This document shows, in pieces, positions 54,106-62,226 of a DNA stretch of 64,000 nt. The DNA lies in the NCBI GenBank assembly GCA_016713105.1, contig JADJPS010000006.1:1-64000 (forward strand), written 5' to 3'. The DNA comes from Devosia sp. (GTDB lineage: Bacteria; Pseudomonadota; Alphaproteobacteria; Rhizobiales; Devosiaceae). Every line of letters begins with the position of its first letter. Within the stretch, counting starts at the first letter, position 1. The position numbers and the translations under genes are program-made. The notes under the pieces were generated by a model. That model did no database searches, had not been told where the DNA came from, and saw nothing but the letters and a program-made list of their open reading frames with translations.

Positions 54106-55625
54106 GCCGCCGCCTCCCGGAACTGCGGTACGGCGGCGCTCATGATCCTTTCCTGTGTGGCGTCCGCGCGCGGAATGTCGGCGGTGAGGTGGCCCTCGGA
54201 CATCACCAGCACGCGGTCGCACAGCGCCAGCAGCTCCGGCAGTTCGGACGAGATCAGCAGGATGGCGCGACCGGCTGCGGCGAGTTCGCCGATCATGTCG
54301 TAGAACTCGGCCTTGACGCCGATGTCGATGCCGCGGGTCGGTTCGTCGAGGATGAGGACGCTCGGGTCGGTGAGCAGCCAGCGCGCGAGGATCGCCTTCT
54401 GCTGGTTGCCGCCGGACAGTTCCCCGATCGGCTGACGGAGCGAGGCGAGGCGGATGCGCAGGCGGCGCACCGAGTCGTGCGCCATGGCCTTCTCGATGGT
54501 CCGCCGGATGATTCCGGAGGGTGCGATCTGCCGCGGGACGGCGGCGGTGATGTTCTGCTCGACCGACAGGGTCCTGAAGATTCCGGCCACGGCCCGATCC
54601 TCCGGCACGAAGGCAAGCCCCTCCCGGATGGCCTGCGACGGGTCGGTGATGTGCACGACCTTGCCGTTCACCCAGACGATCCCGCTCGCTGCCGGCGCGA
54701 CGCCGAACAGGGCGCGCGCGACGTCGGTGCGGCCGGCACCGACGAGACCGCCCAGGCCGACGATCTCACCCTTCCTCACCTCGAAGCTGATGTTCTCGAA
54801 GTAGCCGGGCAGGCTGAGTGCCTCGACCTTGAGCGCGACCTCGCCGATATGGCTCTTGCCCCGGTGCATGTACTCCTTGAGCGGTCGCCCGATCATCAGC
54901 CGGATGATGTCGGCGTCGGTCAGGTTGCCGATATCCTCGGTCGCGATCTTGCTGCCGTCGCGGAAGATGGTGACGCGGTCACAGAGGGCGCGCACCTCCT
55001 CGAGCCGATGGCTGATGAAGATGATGGTGCGGCCCTCGTCGCGGAGGCGCCGCGCAATCCCGAACAGCGTTTCCACCTCCTTGGGGGTCAGTGGCGCGGT
55101 CGGCTCGTCCATGATGATGAGACGGCTGTCGGAGGCCAGCGCCCGCGCGATCTCGACCATCTGCTGGTCGGCGATCGACAGGCCGCGCATCGGCCGCGTG
55201 ACGTCGATCCTCACCCCGAGCAGGTCGATCAGCCGGCGGGCATCGCCGATGATCTCGGCCCAGGGCACGCGCGACAGCGGCGAGCCGCTGCCACGCCCGA
55301 GAACCAGGTTTTCGGCGACCGAGAGGTCCGGGAAGGAAATGGGCTCCTGGTGGATGAGCGTGATGCCGAGGCGCTGGGCGGCGAGCGGACTGGGAATGTC
55401 CACGGTCTCTGCGTTCAGGCGCAGCGTGCCGCGCGTCGGCCGGTGCACGCCGGCGACGATCTTGGCGAAGGTGGACTTCCCCGCGCCGTTCTCGCCGAGC
55501 AGGGCGTGAATCTCACCCGGCATCAGGTCGAGGTCGACATCGCGCAGCACCTCGACGCCCGCGAAGGACTTGGAGATGCCGCGGGCCGACAGGAGCGGTT
55601 CGGCCTTGTTGGTCGGGTCCGTCAT
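54102..55625 (-). CDS. rhaT: Sugar ABC transporter ATP-binding protein, two domains
   Basis: This 507-residue protein contains two ABC domains in tandem, as usual for ribose/rhamnose-type importers. The first has Walker A HALLGENGAGKSTFAKIVAG, signature region MRGLSIADQQMVEIARAL and Walker B SRLIIMDEPTAPLTPKEVET. The second has a degenerate Walker A (GLGGLVGAGRTDVARALFG) and an intact signature (LSGGNQQKAILARWLL). It drives uptake through the two permeases. Confidence 0.86.
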   Translation of the reverse strand: MTDPTNKAEPLLSARGISKSFAGVEVLRDVDLDLMPGEIHALLGENGAGKSTFAKIVAGVHRPTRGTLRLNAETVDIPSPLAAQRLGITLIHQEPISFPDLSVAENLVLGRGSGSPLSRVPWAEIIGDARRLIDLLGVRIDVTRPMRGLSIADQQMVEIARALASDSRLIIMDEPTAPLTPKEVETLFGIARRLRDEGRTIIFISHRLEEVRALCDRVTIFRDGSKIATEDIGNLTDADIIRLMIGRPLKEYMHRGKSHIGEVALKVEALSLPGYFENISFEVRKGEIVGLGGLVGAGRTDVARALFGVAPAASGIVWVNGKVVHITDPSQAIREGLAFVPEDRAVAGIFRTLSVEQNITAAVPRQIAPSGIIRRTIEKAMAHDSVRRLRIRLASLRQPIGELSGGNQQKAILARWLLTDPSVLILDEPTRGIDIGVKAEFYDMIGELAAAGRAILLISSELPELLALCDRVLVMSEGHLTADIPRADATQERIMSAAVPQFREAAA

Positions 55626-55635
55626 CCGCCTCGCC

Positions 55636-56667
55636 CTAGCTGCCGGCCGGGACCGGCGCGTCCTTGACGATCAGCCCCTCGGACTTGAGGTCGGACCAGA
55701 AGGCAGCCGGGATCGGTGCGGCGAGCGAAGCGATATTGGCAATGACTTCGCTGGGACGCGCCGCGCCGGGGATCACCGAGGCGACGACCGGGTGGGCCAG
55801 CACGAATTGCAGGGCGGCCGCGGGCAGTGCCACGCCGTAGGCGGCACAGACCGCCTCGATGCCGCGCACCCGGGTCTGGATATCCGGCGGCGCCTTGCCG
55901 TAGGCATAGTGTGCGGGGCCCTTCGAGCCGGTGACGAGAATGCCCGAGGCGAAGGGGGCCCCGATGATCGCCGACATGCCCCGCTTTGCCAGATTGGCCA
56001 TGCCACGGTTGAGGCTCTCCTGGTCGAGCAGTGTGTAGGGCATGGCGACGAGGCAGAAGTCGATGTCGACCAGTGCCGAGGTGTTCTCGAGGGCGTCGTT
56101 GGTGTTGATGCCCATGCCATAGGCGAGGATGTCGCCCGACTTCTTCAGCTCCTCGAGCGCCTTGATGCCCCCCGACACGAGCTGCTTCTCGTAGCCGGCC
56201 TGCTTGTCCTGGTGGAAACCGGCATCGAGGTCGTGGATGACCAGCGCATCCACCGTGTCGAGCGCGAGGCGCTGCAGTGCCTGCTCGTAGGAGCGCATCA
56301 CGCCGTCATAGCTGTAGTCGAAATTGACCTCGAAGTTCAGCCCGCCGGCCCAGGGGGAGCGATCGAAATTCCGGGGGTCGCTGGGGCGGTGCAGGGTGCG
56401 ACCGACCTTGGTGGTGATCTGGAACGCGTCGCGCGGCTTCGTCCTCAGGAACCCGCCAAGCCGGTGTTCGGAGAGCCCGCGCCCATACCAGGGGGCGGTG
56501 TCGTAAAAGCGCACGCCGGCGTCCCAGGCCGCGTTCAGCGTGGCCTGCGAGTCGGCCTCGTCCACCTTGCCGTAGAGTTCGCCGATATGCGCCGAGCCGA
56601 AGCCGAACACGGGTAGTTCGAGCGCAGTCCTGCCGACCTTGCGGCGAGCCGAAACCTTTAGCGTCAC
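55636..56667 (-). CDS. Aldo/keto reductase, sugar dehydrogenase type
   Basis: This 343-residue TIM-barrel oxidoreductase resembles L-fucose/D-threo-aldose 1-dehydrogenases. FYDTAPWYGRGLSEHRLGGF holds the catalytic Asp and Tyr, FQITTKVGRTLHRPSD the Lys, and ALVIHDLDAGFHQDKQAGYE the His. It probably oxidises the imported aldose to its lactone, the first step of the non-phosphorylative route. The GTG start at 56667 is chosen because GGGGAGGG lies 5 bases before it. First gene of the leftward operon. Confidence 0.8.
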   Translation of the reverse strand: MTLKVSARRKVGRTALELPVFGFGSAHIGELYGKVDEADSQATLNAAWDAGVRFYDTAPWYGRGLSEHRLGGFLRTKPRDAFQITTKVGRTLHRPSDPRNFDRSPWAGGLNFEVNFDYSYDGVMRSYEQALQRLALDTVDALVIHDLDAGFHQDKQAGYEKQLVSGGIKALEELKKSGDILAYGMGINTNDALENTSALVDIDFCLVAMPYTLLDQESLNRGMANLAKRGMSAIIGAPFASGILVTGSKGPAHYAYGKAPPDIQTRVRGIEAVCAAYGVALPAAALQFVLAHPVVASVIPGAARPSEVIANIASLAAPIPAAFWSDLKSEGLIVKDAPVPAGS

Positions 56668-56726
56668 GGTGTTCCCTCCCCTGTATAGCCCGGGCGGCCT
56701 GGCGCCGCTCTCGTCTGTTCGGAATA

Positions 56727-56757
56727 ACTTGTCAGACAAAATTAGTTTGACAAGTTT
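56727..56757. promoter_or_regulatory. GntR/FadR-type operator in the divergent promoter
   Basis: AACTTGTCAGAC and GTTTGACAAGTT are inverted repeats (one mismatch) around a 7-base spacer. TTGTCAGACAA within the left arm is itself a palindrome of the type bound by FadR-subfamily GntR repressors. It lies between the two divergent sugar operons, one of which encodes such a regulator (59813), so it is a strong candidate for coordinate control of both. Confidence 0.65.
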
Positions 56758-56835
56758 TTATCCTGCCGCCAAACCTGATACTCGATCGCTACCGTCACAC
56801 CAAGATGACGGGGCGGGGAGGGAGTGGAACGGCGC

Positions 56836-57723
56836 ATGGAAATCGGTGGTACCTACCCGATGCTCTATGCCTTCTTCGATGAAGGCGGGCGCCTCAGGCG
56901 CGACGCCTTCGCGCGCCAGATCGAGGTGTCGATCGCCTGTGGCGCCGCCGGCATTGCCGTGCTCGGGCTCGGTACGGAAGTTGCCAAGCTTGGCCGCTCC
57001 GAGCGCCGCCAGGTGGTCGAGTGGGTGGCTGAAATCGTAGCGGGGCGGTTACCGATCGCGGTTACGGTGGCCGATGGCAACATCCCGGACATGAGCGAGA
57101 GCGCGCGTTTCGCCGTGGCGGCAGGGGCCTCCTGGCTGATCCTGCAACCGCCGCGGCCGCCGGCATCGGGCGCCGACCTGGTCGAGTTCTTCGCGTCGGT
57201 CGCGGCAGCGGTCGAGTGCCCGGTTGCCATCCAGAACGCCCCCGAGTTCCTCGGCATCGGCCTGAGTGCGGCAGAACTGCTCGACCTCAACCGGCGCCAG
57301 CCCAATGTCAGCGTGGTGAAGGCCGAGAGCAGCGCCGTGCAGGTCGGGCGGGTCATCGAGGCCATTGCCGGCCGGATGCGTGTCCTCAACGGTCGCGGCG
57401 GGCTCGAACTCACTGACAACTACCGTGCCGGGGTCGATGGCATGATCCCGGGCACCGAGACGATCGATCTGCAGGTGGGGATCGAGCGCGCCATGCGCGC
57501 CGGCGACGAGGCCGCGGCCGAGGCGCTGTATCGCCGCATCCTGCCGCTGGTGAGCTTTGCCATGCAGGGGCTTGGCAATTTCCTGCTCTACGGCAAGCTG
57601 GTCGCGGCCCATCGCCTCGGGATCGCCCCCAGCGCCAACCGAATTCCCGCCGACACCGCCACCGCGCAGGGCCTCGCCTGGGCGCGGCGGCTGGCCGACG
57701 ACCTTGGGCCGTTGCCCGCCTGA
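56836..57723 (+). CDS. DHDPS/KDG-aldolase superfamily protein
   Basis: This protein of about 295 residues belongs to the dihydrodipicolinate synthase/N-acetylneuraminate lyase superfamily of Schiff-base aldolases. The lysine that forms the Schiff base is in NVSVVKAESSAVQVGRVIEA. The Tyr of the usual YN-P motif is replaced: the segment reads VAIQNAPEFLG. GVDGMIPGTETIDLQVGIER is typical. In this locus it would cleave the 2-keto-3-deoxy acid to pyruvate and an aldehyde. ATG 56836 is preferred, but GTG 56824 is possible. Confidence 0.78.
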   Translation: MEIGGTYPMLYAFFDEGGRLRRDAFARQIEVSIACGAAGIAVLGLGTEVAKLGRSERRQVVEWVAEIVAGRLPIAVTVADGNIPDMSESARFAVAAGASWLILQPPRPPASGADLVEFFASVAAAVECPVAIQNAPEFLGIGLSAAELLDLNRRQPNVSVVKAESSAVQVGRVIEAIAGRMRVLNGRGGLELTDNYRAGVDGMIPGTETIDLQVGIERAMRAGDEAAAEALYRRILPLVSFAMQGLGNFLLYGKLVAAHRLGIAPSANRIPADTATAQGLAWARRLADDLGPLPA

Positions 57724-57739
57724 TTTACCGGAGTCTCCG

Positions 57740-58912
57740 ATGCCGCGCATAACCGATGTTCGCTCCACGATCTGGGAATGGGTCGGTCCCGTAGCGCCGA
57801 TGCCGCCGCATTTCTGCACCACGGCGGGCGACATCGTCGCCGACGTCACCGGCTCGATCGCCGGGTTCCGGTTCCTGGGCTGGCTGGTGGTCGAGATCGA
57901 GCTCGACGACGGCACGATCGGCATCGGCAATGCGGCGCTCGCCCCGCATGCCACCAAGGCCACCATCGACACCTATCTCAAGCCCCTGCTGATCGGCACC
58001 GATCCGCTCGACAGCGAGTATATCTGGCAGTCGATGTACCGCCGCACGCTGCCCTTCGGGCGCAAGGGCATCGGCATGACGGCGATCAGCGCCGTCGACC
58101 TCGCGGTGTGGGACGCCAAGGGCAAGATCCTCGGCCAGCCGGTGTTCAAGCTGCTCGGCGGCCGCACCAAGTCGAGGATCCCGGTCTATGCGAGCCGGCT
58201 CTATTCGCAGCCGCTCGATACGCTCTACGCCGAAGCGAAGGCTTATGCGGAGCAGGGCTTTCCGGCCGTCAAGCTGCGCTTCGGCTGGGGCCCCAAGGAC
58301 GGCTTTTCCGGCATGCAGAAGAACGTCGATCTTGCCCGCACGGCGCGCGAGGCCATCGGCCCGGACGTCGACCTGATGGCCGACTGCTACATGGGCTGGA
58401 GCCTCGAGTATGCCAGGCGCATGCTGCGCATGCTCACCCCCTTCAACCTGCGCTGGGTCGAGGAGCCGGTGATTTCCGACGACCTCGCCGCCTATGCCGA
58501 ACTCAAGGCGCTCAACTATGTCGCGATCTCGGGGGGCGAGCACGAGTATACGCTGCACGGCTTCCGGCAGGCGCTCGACCTCAAGGCCTTCGACATCGCG
58601 CAGTTCGACGTCAACCGGGTGGGCGGCATCACCGCAGCCAAGAAGATCACCGACCTGTGCGAGGCCTATGACGTGACGGTGATCCCGCACGCGGGCCAGA
58701 TGCACAACTACCACGTCTCGATGTCGAGCTACGCGGCACCGATCTCGGAGTACTTCCCGAAGGTGCCGGTGGAAGTCGGGAACGAACTGTTCTGGTACAT
58801 CTTCGACGGCGAGCCGGTGGCCGAGAACGGCTTCATCGACCTTGCCGACGACCGGCCCGGCTTCGGGCTGACGCTGAAGACGCCGGATGCCAATTTCAAG
58901 CTGACGCGCTGA
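57740..58912 (+). CDS. Enolase-superfamily sugar-acid dehydratase
   Basis: This 390-residue mandelate-racemase-type enzyme has a capping domain and a barrel with metal ligands Asp (DLMADCYMGW), Glu (RWVEEPVISDD) and Glu (ISGGEHEYTLHGF). HAGQMHNYHVSMSSYAAP holds the catalytic His. AVKLRFGWGPKDGFSGMQKN is close to rhamnonate-type dehydratases. It probably dehydrates the sugar acid to a 2-keto-3-deoxy acid. A second enzyme of this superfamily lies in the same operon, so the two may differ in substrate. ATG 57740 follows CGGAG. Confidence 0.82.
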   Translation: MPRITDVRSTIWEWVGPVAPMPPHFCTTAGDIVADVTGSIAGFRFLGWLVVEIELDDGTIGIGNAALAPHATKATIDTYLKPLLIGTDPLDSEYIWQSMYRRTLPFGRKGIGMTAISAVDLAVWDAKGKILGQPVFKLLGGRTKSRIPVYASRLYSQPLDTLYAEAKAYAEQGFPAVKLRFGWGPKDGFSGMQKNVDLARTAREAIGPDVDLMADCYMGWSLEYARRMLRMLTPFNLRWVEEPVISDDLAAYAELKALNYVAISGGEHEYTLHGFRQALDLKAFDIAQFDVNRVGGITAAKKITDLCEAYDVTVIPHAGQMHNYHVSMSSYAAPISEYFPKVPVEVGNELFWYIFDGEPVAENGFIDLADDRPGFGLTLKTPDANFKLTR

Positions 58913-58921
58913 GGGGGACCC

Positions 58922-59803
58922 ATGCCGACCTTCCCGATCATCGACACGCACCTGCACGTCTGGGACCAGACGCGGCTCAAGTACTCGGCCTTTGACGGCC
59001 ATCCGCTGTTCGGCCACCCCTACCATGTCGAGGATTACCAGCGCGACTGCGCCAAGCTCGAGATCGAGGCGATGGTCTTTCTCGAGTGCTACGCCGATTT
59101 CTGGGAGGGCGGCGGGCAGTATGTCGACGAAATCCGCTTCGTCGAGGACGAGGCGAAGCGCGATCCGCGCATCCGGGCCATCATCCCGATGGCACCCGTT
59201 GAGTGGGGCAGCAAGGTCGAGCCCATCCTGCGCGAGATGCAGCAGAACCATCCCGCGGTGCGCGGCATTCGCCGCATCATGGAGTTCGACAGGGACCCGC
59301 GGGCACTCACCCTCTCGGACGGCTTCATCGAGGGCGTCAACCTGCTCGAGCAGTTCGGCTGGAGCTTCGACATCAACCCCAACTACACGCAGATGGACAT
59401 CATCCGCGCCTTCGTGCCCAGGATCAGCAGCGGCGTGCCGATGATCCTCGACCATTGCGGCAAGCCGGGCATCGCGCAGGGCGCCATTGCGCAGTACCGC
59501 GAGGACATCAAGGATCTCGCGCGCTACCCCAACATGTATGTGAAGCTCTCGGATCTGCCGCCCTATGCGGGGCCCGACTGGACCGAGGCCGACCTCAGGC
59601 CCTACATCGAGGCGACGCTCGAGCATTTCGGGCCGGAGCGCACCATCTATGCCGGCGACTACCCGATCCTGCTGCAGTCGACCAACATGACCGAATGGGT
59701 GGAGATTCTCGACCGGGCCTTCTTCGATCTCGGGCTCAGCGACGCGGACACCCGCAAGATCTATCGCGACAACGCCAACCGCTTCTACCGGCTCGGGCTC
59801 TGA
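58922..59803 (+). CDS. Amidohydrolase 2 family sugar lactonase
   Basis: This 293-residue protein has the metal motif IIDTHLHVWDQTRLKYSAFD at the N-terminus, RGIRRIMEFDRDPRALTL in the middle, MILDHCGKPGIAQGAIAQYR and ERTIYAGDYPILLQSTNMTE near the C-terminus. It matches L-fucono/L-rhamnono-lactonase relatives of the amidohydrolase superfamily and would open the lactone made by the aldo/keto reductase. GGGGGA lies before the ATG; the gap after the dehydratase is 9 bases. Confidence 0.82.
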   Translation: MPTFPIIDTHLHVWDQTRLKYSAFDGHPLFGHPYHVEDYQRDCAKLEIEAMVFLECYADFWEGGGQYVDEIRFVEDEAKRDPRIRAIIPMAPVEWGSKVEPILREMQQNHPAVRGIRRIMEFDRDPRALTLSDGFIEGVNLLEQFGWSFDINPNYTQMDIIRAFVPRISSGVPMILDHCGKPGIAQGAIAQYREDIKDLARYPNMYVKLSDLPPYAGPDWTEADLRPYIEATLEHFGPERTIYAGDYPILLQSTNMTEWVEILDRAFFDLGLSDADTRKIYRDNANRFYRLGL

Positions 59804-59812
59804 GGGGCGGAC

Positions 59813-60637
59813 ATGACGCGTGCGGCGGCAGGAAAGGAAAGTGCCATCGGGGTCGATCCGGCTCCGGGCGATGCCTTTTCCGAGCTCATCGCCGCGACCC
59901 GCGCGCCCAGGCAGAGGGCCGATTTCGGCGGGCCGGCGCTCGAGCGCCGCTCGATCTCCGAGCAGGTCGCCAATCGCATCATGGGGATGATCAAGTCCGG
60001 CAATCTGAAGTCCGGCGACCGGCTGCCGACCGAAGCGCAGATGACCATCGCCTTCGGCATTTCCCGCCCGCCGCTGCGCGAGGCGCTGAAAGCGCTGACG
60101 CTGATGGGTGTGCTCGAGAGCCGGCAGGGGGGACGATACACCGTCACCGACCTGTCGCCGTCGCGGCTGGTGGCGCCGTTCAACGTCATGCTCAGCGTCA
60201 CCGACTACGACGTCGACGAGCACTTCGAGGCGCGCGCCCTGGTCGATGTCGAACTGGTGCGGCTGTGCACGCTGCGCGCGACGCCCGAATGGCGGCAGCG
60301 CATCCTGAAGCTCGCCGTCGACGGCCGCGCCTTCCACCACGATCCGGTGGCCTTCCGGCTGCTCGACATCGAGTTCCACCAGGCGCTCAACCAGGGGGCG
60401 CGCAACCAGTTGCTGACGGCGCTGTCGCAGGGGCTCTATGACGTGGGGCTCGATGTGCGCCGCGTCGCCAGCGCCGTGCCGGGAGTCATCGAGAAGAGCG
60501 TCGCCCAGCACGTCGAAGTTGCCGAAGCCGTGTCGGCCGGGGACGCACCCGCCGCCGTGGCCGCCTACCGCCGCCATCTCGAACATGTCCGCGATACCAC
60601 CATTCAGTCGATGGTCGCGGCCCGTCTCGCCGAGTGA
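59813..60637 (+). CDS. GntR-family regulator, FadR subfamily
   Basis: This 274-residue protein has a winged helix (SISEQVANRIMGMIKSGNLK, TEAQMTIAFGISRPPLREAL, VLESRQGGRYTV) after a 45-residue N-terminal extension, then an all-helical FCD ligand domain with FEARALVDVELVRLC and the metal-binding His region (DIEFHQALNQGARNQLLTAL). It is the likely repressor of both sugar operons through the site at 56727-56757, responding to a pathway intermediate. Confidence 0.86.
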   Translation: MTRAAAGKESAIGVDPAPGDAFSELIAATRAPRQRADFGGPALERRSISEQVANRIMGMIKSGNLKSGDRLPTEAQMTIAFGISRPPLREALKALTLMGVLESRQGGRYTVTDLSPSRLVAPFNVMLSVTDYDVDEHFEARALVDVELVRLCTLRATPEWRQRILKLAVDGRAFHHDPVAFRLLDIEFHQALNQGARNQLLTALSQGLYDVGLDVRRVASAVPGVIEKSVAQHVEVAEAVSAGDAPAAVAAYRRHLEHVRDTTIQSMVAARLAE

Positions 60638-60645
60638 GGATCAAG

Positions 60646-60920
60646 ATGCCGACCCAGATTGCCTTCCGCATGAACCTGTTTCCCGGCCAGGCCGCCGAGT
60701 ACCGCAAGCGGCACGACGAGATCTTCCCCGAGCTCGTCACGGCGCTGAAGGACGCCGGCATCTCGGACTATTCTATCTGGCTCGACCCCGAGGCCAACCA
60801 CCTGTTTGGCATCCTGACCCGGACCGACGACCACAAGATGGACCAGTTGGCCGACACCGAGATCGTCAAGCGCTGGTGGGCCTTCATGCGCGACATCATG
60901 GCGACCGATGCCGACAACGT
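60646..60920 (+). pseudogene. rhaM: L-rhamnose mutarotase, 3' end missing
   Basis: MPTQIAFRMNLFPGQAAEYR, RHDEIFPELVTALKDAGISD, YSIWLDPEANHLFGILTRTD and KRWWAFMRDIMATDADN are a clear RhaM (104 residues in E. coli), which interconverts the anomers of L-rhamnose. The last 10-15 residues and the stop are missing: at about 60920 the sequence passes into the next gene in another frame. ATG 60646 follows GAGTGAGGA. Its presence is the best evidence that this locus handles L-rhamnose. Confidence 0.85.
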
Positions 60921-62072
60921 ACCCACACGCTCGCCCCCGCCTCGGGCGCCGGGACCTACTTCAAGCCTGGCGATGCGCGCCACTGGCTGGTCGACAGCCT
61001 GGTCTCCAATCCGATGTCGGGCTATCCGCGGTATCGCGAGAAGCGGTCGAGCTGGGGCATCGGGGTGCTCGGCTCGCTGGTCGTCGAGATCGAGACCGAG
61101 GAGGGCAGGACCGGAGTTGCCACCGGCTCGGGCGGCGCGCCGGCGGCCTGGATGATCCGGCATCACTTCAGCCGGTTCCTCATCGGGGAGGATGCGCGCA
61201 ACATCAACCGCATCTGGGACGAGCTCTACCGCTCCTCTCTGCCCTATGGCCGCAAGGGCCTGCCGATCATGGCGATCAGCGCCGTGGACCTGGCGCTGTG
61301 GGACCTCGTCGGCAAGGTGCGGGGCGAGCCGGTCTACAACCTGATCGGCGGGTTGAGCCGCGACGAGATCACCTTCTACTGCACGACGCCGGAAGCCCTG
61401 GCGATCAAGCAGTTGGGCTTCTGGGGCGCCAAGGTGCCGCTGCCGCACAGCCCCTTCGACGGCGAGGAGGGGTTCGAGCAGAACATCGCGTTCCTGCGGC
61501 GCCATCGCGAGGCGGTCGGGCCGGACTATCCGCTGATGGTCGACTGCTACATGTCGCTCAACGTCAACTACGCCATACGGCTCGCCGAGGCCTGCCGCCC
61601 GCTGAAGATCCACTGGTGGGAGGAGGTGCTCTCGCCGGACGACGACGATGGCTACCGCGAGATCAAGCGGGCCCATCCGGATCTCAAGTGGACCACCGGC
61701 GAGCACGAGTACACCCGCTACGCGATGCGCCGGCTGATCGAGGAGCGGCTGGTCGACATCCTGCAGCCCGATGTGATGTGGGTGGGCGGGCTCACCGAGA
61801 CGCTGCGCATCGCGGCGCACGCCTCTGCCTATGACACGCCGGTGGTGCCGCACGGCAGCGGGCCGTATTCCTATCACTTCATCGCCAGCCAGACCGGCCC
61901 CGCCTTCTGCGAGTACGTGGCCGCCAGCGCTGATGGCCGGACCATCCAGCCGGTATTCGGCGCGCTCTTTGTCGGCGAGGACCTGCCGCAGACCGGCAAG
62001 CTGACGATCTCGGACAGCCCCGGCTTCGGCATGGAACTGGCCGACCGGAACATGCTGGTGCCGGTGACCTGA
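60921..62072 (+). pseudogene. rhmD: L-rhamnonate dehydratase, 5' end missing
   Basis: From about 60921 the frame reads THTLAPASGAGTYFKPGDAR, NPMSGYPRYREKRSSWGIGV and LGSLVVEIETEEGRTGVATG, the N-terminal domain of RhmD without its first residues and start codon. The barrel is intact: LMVDCYMSLNVNYAIRLAEA and KIHWWEEVLSPDDDDGYREI are metal-ligand segments, WTTGEHEYTRYAMRRLIEER and LQPDVMWVGGLTETLRIAAH follow, and VVPHGSGPYSYHFIAS carries the catalytic His. It dehydrates L-rhamnonate to 2-keto-3-deoxy-L-rhamnonate. A start could be forced only at internal codons such as ATG 61015. Confidence 0.87.
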
Positions 62073-62226
62073 AGCGAGCGGGAACCAGGCGGGGGGCAGC
62101 GACTTGTTCCGGAACTGACCGCCACTGCAAGGTGGCATTGCGAAGCCGGCGGAACAGTCGCACTATCAGCGGCTTGATCGCCAGAGTCGATGCCGTCCCC
62201 ACGCGCCGGAGTTCGTATCGCCCGCC

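Noticed and set aside
57725..60586. Very long open frame (953 codons) on the minus strand
   Set aside because: It runs antisense through the dehydratase, lactonase and regulator genes and has the composition of a reverse-strand shadow.
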